From Delphinus delphis (Eukaryota; Chordata; Mammalia; Artiodactyla; Delphinidae): a DNA stretch of 64,000 nucleotides. Made by a program: the position numbers and the translations under genes. Within the stretch, counting starts at the first letter, position 1; each line of letters begins with the position of its first letter. The notes below the pieces were generated by a model. That model saw only the letters and a list, made by a program, of their open reading frames with translations. It made no database searches and had not been told where the DNA came from. Below are positions 59,818 to 64,000 of the stretch, in pieces. Location: positions 79,054,731 through 79,118,730 of the forward strand of contig NC_082688.1 of NCBI RefSeq assembly GCF_949987515.2. Reading direction: 5' to 3'.

Positions 59818-60033
59818 GGGCTTCCCTGGTGGCGCAGTGGTTGGGAGGCTGCCTGCCGATGCAGGGGACACGGGTTCGTACCCCAGTCCGGGAAAATCCC
59901 ACACGCCGCGGAGCGGCTGGGCCCATGAGCCATGGCCGCTGAGCCTGCGCGTCCGGAGCCTGTGCTCCGCAACGGGAGAGGCCACAGCAGTGAGAGGCCC
60001 GCGTACCGCAAAAAAAAAAAAAAAAAAAAAAAA
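59818..60033 (+). mobile_element. CHR-family SINE, complete
   Basis: Close to the consensus of the other copies, with a poly(A) of about 26. The flanks AAAATGTTCA and AAAAAGTTCA suggest a short imperfect duplication. Long minus- and plus-strand frames across it (82, 91 codons) are artefacts. Confidence 0.95.
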
Positions 60034-60039
60034 AAGTTC

Positions 60040-61799
60040 AAATATAATGCAGAATGAAATTCTTAAACCTTGAATAAATGTAGCATTTCATGAAGTAGAT
60101 GAAAATAATGTTGACAACGTTTATTTTAGACTATATTTTGATACCTTATAAATGCTCTATGAGAAATTCTGATTGATTTTATAATCAGTCAACAAAAGTT
60201 AAAAAGAAAAACACTGGGAAACAATTTTAACTGCTTATTTCTGAATTTCAATTCTTATGTTAGTCTTTATATTTTTATATCTTTTCAAAGCTTACATGGT
60301 ATTTTTATTACTTTTGTATCAAGAATTTGTTTTAAAGACCACATAGGTTTAAAATTTCACACATCATTATGCATCATAGTCACCTTAGTAACAATATTCT
60401 TAGCATTCTTTCAATAATTTAAATAATACAGATTATATTTTTCTGTTACATCCTTATTGTCTTCACTGCTTAATATATTCCAACTGATCTCACATGCCTT
60501 TAGGACATCATTTCTACGCCTTTTTCCTCAGAGAAGGAAGGATGAAGTAGGTCAGTGGTCTTTATAAATATAATTTAAATAATATAATTCTGCACCTCCA
60601 TTTCTCCTCCACCCTCTTAGTTACCATTCTGCCAGGTTGCAAGATTTTTAAAACTACATTTCATAAAATTAAATTCCCCATTGACCATCCAAACAATTCA
60701 GATGGAATGTTTAGTATCTATCCCCTCTCTACATTCTAACCAGAAAATGATTTTTCTGTGACACTGAGTTTATATTCTCTTAACAAGATCCATGCTGCTG
60801 TATCCCAATGTCCTGGGAGTCATTAAAGCCTCTTGAAAAATTCAAGACTCTCCTTGTAATTATCACCCACAGGTCATGCATGCTCACAGCTCCCCATCTC
60901 TCAGAAACCCTAGTCTAAGTATCACTATTGAGAACAAAGAGCACAATGTAATAATTATTTAGATTCAAGTTTCTCTCACTTAGCTTGGCATTTAAAATTT
61001 TCCATTACTGATGGTAGTAAATGGGCTGTATTTAAGGGTAATTAACATTTATGTGTGGAACGGGGAGAGCAGGAATAGGCTAATCCTTGGAGGACTTACA
61101 CAGTGAAGAATCTTGGCTGGTTTAGGGCTGCAAATGTGTTGAGCTAAAAAGTTCCCGGGTGTAAACAGGATTTAACTAATCCCCAAATCAAAATACTTGG
61201 GTACTGTTCAAATCATAATCAGAATTCACTTGGATGTAATCAAATGCGGTAAGTATTGAAGTTACCATGTAGGCAGACTCGAACTTCTACCTCAGTTGGT
61301 ACCTCAACCACCAGCATGAGTTGAGAGAGCCAGATTCTGTTGACTAGTCCAGGCATACTTGGGAGCAGAGGCATGTAGCATGACTGAAATCTCAAAGGAG
61401 TACAGACTACTTTGATATCGCCTTGGTATAACTGATATGTCACTATCAGTTAATATTTTTCTGGGAATTTGGTACATGCCCTTTCAACCTGCGGAACATA
61501 TTGCCTAAAACAAAGTTCTCCAAAACAGCTTTTCACCAGAGTTCCAAAAGGATCCTTCAGCCCAGCTACCTCCAGTTAGTTCTCTCCTCTACAATCTACA
61601 TTAGACGCTCCACAAAATGCAAGCACCTCTGAGTTGTTCTCTTCATTCTACTTGGTACATCTTTCTTCATGCTCTTCCCAACTCTGAATCTCCTTTATGT
61701 CCCTCACTCTACTTGTATTCTCCAGAACTGCAACTGACTATAAACGCCCCTCCTGTGCCATATCAGATTATCCACTTCTTTCTTCTACTTTCCTGCGAA
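60040..61799. other. No gene recognised
   Basis: AT-rich, single-copy-like. Nothing assignable. Confidence 0.5.
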
Positions 61800-62121
61800 T
61801 AGTACACTTCCCCACTGCTTTGATGTCGGGCTTGGCCATGGGACTTGCTTTGGCTGATGGGATGTTAGTTGTCAGTGATTACCCAGCAGAAACTCAACAT
61901 ACGCACTTCTGTTATTGTCAGAAGAAGAACACACCTGGGCTAGCCCAGTGGCCCCAGAGGGAGGACAGGCATGCAATACAAAGATGCCCTGGATGAGTTG
62001 ACTGAACCAGGCCCAGCCTAGATCAGCCAACTCCATCTACCACAGACACATAAGTTAAATAAATGCTTATAGACTCTAAGATTTTGAAATTCTTTGTTAT
62101 GCAGCAATAGCTAATTGATAT
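61800..62121 (+). mobile_element. MLT1-like LTR 3' portion
   Basis: 'ggccatgggacttgctttgg', 'gttaaataaatgcttataga' and the terminal 'gttatgcagcaatagctaat' plus 'tgata' follow the same plan as the LTR at 2831-3344. The 5' part is missing or too diverged. Confidence 0.6.
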
Positions 62122-63198
62122 ACCTTCCCTGAACTCTTCCTTTACCATCTGGCCTTAAGTGACACCTGCTTCTTTCCTCAAGGGACTGATCATTTTCCTT
62201 TGACTTATGTGCTGCAGGGCAAAAAGTTTCATCTGGGGTTCTTCCTTAAGCCCTGTGTCAATTCTAGATAATATATTTTTTTCCACCCTCTTGCAAAAGC
62301 TCTTCTTCCCTCAAGTCTCATGATTTGTATTCTGTGCCTTGCCTTAAACACCATTTACTGCTGCAATTTACAAACCAGCTCACTCTCCGCTACTCATTAT
62401 AGCATTTGGCCCGTGTTTTAGTCTTTGTTTCTATCTCAACTCCCTACCATTGTCCTAGGTGACTTTGCCATCAGAATGGATGGTCCATCTGAGTTCCTGA
62501 CTTTTAATATCTTAAGCTCATCATCTTTATTGTCTAAAACAAAATAGACACACAATGAATGCGAGTTCTTTTCTTTTTCCCTCTCAAGGACCTTTCTTTT
62601 TACTTTACTTCAGCTACCCAATCCTTGATCCTTAACCCTGTTATCTAGATTCCTAATATGAATTTCTCTGCTTCCAGATCCCTCATTGCTTTACTACCAG
62701 TGGTGCCTGCTCTTCAGCTTTATCAAGAGCTCCTATCTCTACATGTTCTCCTTTGTTCACTACTATTAGGCTTCTATACCAGTTCCTCCCCTGCCCAGCC
62801 CAGAACAAATGTTTCATCACCGCAACTATCTCTGAATGAAATCTACTTTCCTCCTTTCCCTTTCTATTATACCCACTCCACCTTTCAGATCCCCATCTCT
62901 AAACCTGGATTAATGCACACATCCCTTCCTCCAGGAAAATGTTGGTAGAAATCACACACACTCAAAAATCTTTGCAAGGAAACCATTTCTAACCTCTTCT
63001 GGGCCCTTCAACCCTTCAGCATTTCTGAATCTTTCTCACACTCTTAAGTCCCTATTCTTCCTCAGTTTCAGAGATGACTTTACTACCTGCTTCACAGAAA
63101 AATCTAGCACATCTGTCAGGAGCTTTCTCACCTTCCCTTCCATCCCCCAGTCACCAATCTTCCCATTAAACTATAACCTTCCTAAGAACACAAATGGT
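62122..63198. other. Pyrimidine-rich DNA, no gene recognised
   Basis: Long C/T-biased tract on the plus strand, lacking splice-bounded frames. Possibly an old repeat but not assignable. Confidence 0.4.
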
Positions 63199-63200
63199 GA

Positions 63201-64000
63201 GGGGAGGAGCTTCAAGATGGCAGAAGAGTAAGACATGGAGATCACTTTCCTCCCCACAAATACATCAGAAATACATCTACATGTGGAACAACTCCTACAG
63301 AACACCTACTGAATGCTGGCAGAAGACCTCACACCTCCCAAAAGGCAAGAAAGTCCCCATGTACCTGAGTAGGGCAAAAGAAAAAAGAATAAAGAGAGAC
63401 AAAAGAATAGGGACAGGACCTGCACCAGTGGGAGGGAGCTGTGAAGGAGGAAAGGTTTCCACACACTAGGAAGCCCCTTCGCGGGCAGAGACTGTGGGTG
63501 GCAGAGGGCGGGAGCTTCTGCGCCATGGAGGAGAGCACAGCAACAGGGGTGTGGAGGGCAAAGCGGAGAGATTCCCGCACAGAGGATCGGTGCCGACGGG
63601 CACTCACCAGCCCGAGAGGCTTGTCTGCTCACCCGCTGGGGCGGGCGGGGGCTGGGAGCTGAGGCTCTGGCTTTGGTCGGATCCCAGGGAGAGGACTGGG
63701 GTTGGCGGCGTGAACACAGCCTGCAGGGGGCTAGTACACCACAGCTAGCCGGGAGGGAGTCCGGGACAAAGTCTGGAGCTGCTGAAGAGGCAAGAGACTT
63801 TTCTTGCCTCTTTGTTTCCTGGTGTGCGAGGAGAGGGGATTCAGAGCACCGCATAAAGGAGCTCCAGAGACGGGCGCGAGCCGCGGCTATCAGCGTGGAC
63901 CCCAGAGGTGGGCATGAGACGCTAAGGCTGTAATGCAGCCATGAAGAAGCCTGTGTGCAAGCACAGGTCACTATCCCCACCTCCCCTTGCGGGAGCCTGT
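63201..64000 (+). mobile_element. Young L1, 5' UTR only (continues past the window)
   Basis: It starts GGGGAGGAGCTTCAAGATGG, followed by the CpG-rich 5' UTR known from cetacean/laurasiatherian L1s ('acatctacatgtggaacaac', 'cgcacagaggatcggtgccg', 'gactggggttggcggcgtga'). Many CpGs survive, so the copy is young. ORF1 and ORF2 would lie beyond the right edge, so intactness cannot be judged here. Confidence 0.9.
63201..64000 (+). promoter_or_regulatory. CpG-rich L1 promoter with YY1 site
   Basis: CAAGATGGC at 63213-63221 is the YY1 motif that fixes L1 transcription start. The following 750 bp contain dense CpGs (for example around 63590-63700 and 63870-63900), unlike the rest of the window. Confidence 0.8.
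63306..63980 (-). other. 224-codon antisense frame in the L1 5' UTR
   Basis: An ATG-started frame runs antisense through the L1 promoter. The product would be Ser/Pro/Ala/Cys-rich with a hydrophobic stretch near the C-terminus (LSLFFCLSLFFFLLPYSG). Primate L1s carry a shorter antisense ORF0 in this region; homology is not implied. GC-rich DNA makes long chance frames likely, so coding status is open. Confidence 0.3.

Overview
This is mammalian nuclear DNA, AT-rich and gene-poor, and I recognise no host protein-coding exon or RNA gene in it. Ten copies (4342, 14860, 18657, 19668, 22444, 35122, 35498, 41722, 48193, 59818) of a roughly 200-bp tRNA-derived SINE that starts GGGCTTCCCTGGTGGCGCAG and ends GCCCGCGTACCGC plus poly(A), and one longer relative (36965), are the CHR-type SINEs of Cetacea and their relatives. 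With the young L1 copies and the absence of recognisable BovB or Bov-tA, they point to a whale or dolphin, probably a toothed whale (inference). The window could be intergenic or a large intron.

Layout. 1-17.5 kb: old repeats (L1M, L2, MIR, MaLR LTR), two CHR SINEs, a tiny L1 with a perfect target-site duplication, and a degenerate Ala/Glu/Lys-rich retrocopy candidate on the minus strand (12140-12560). 17.5-19.8 kb: a 5'-inverted L1 beside an older L1, with two SINEs. 22.0-22.65 kb: an internal L1 patch without a poly(A) tail, a perfect 19-bp hairpin and a SINE. 23.5-29.5 kb: the dominant element, a nearly complete 6-kb L1 flanked by a 9-bp duplication. Its ORF1 and ORF2 are broken, and its leader differs from the other two L1 5' ends here and holds a reading frame of about 287 codons with only two amber stops. 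29.5-40.5 kb: mostly single-copy DNA with an inverted SINE pair, a solo MLT1 LTR, a MIR and a CHR-1 SINE. 40.5-42.6 kb: an LTR-like sequence abutting a truncated L1. 44.2-46.9 kb: a full-ended but internally deleted L1 nested in an older L1. 47.7-55.1 kb: more L1, including a twin-primed inverted copy. 55.9-56.4 kb: a degenerate GA-rich array. 61.8-62.1 kb: an MLT1-like LTR. 63.2 kb to the right edge: the CpG-rich 5' UTR of a young L1 that continues outside the window, with a 224-codon antisense frame.

The only genes that work together are those of the L1s (ORF1 RNA chaperone, ORF2 endonuclease/reverse transcriptase); that machinery also mobilises the CHR SINEs. Every L1 gene I could read through is broken. 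Family names come from recalled consensus features, not a database search, so boundaries of old repeats are approximate.
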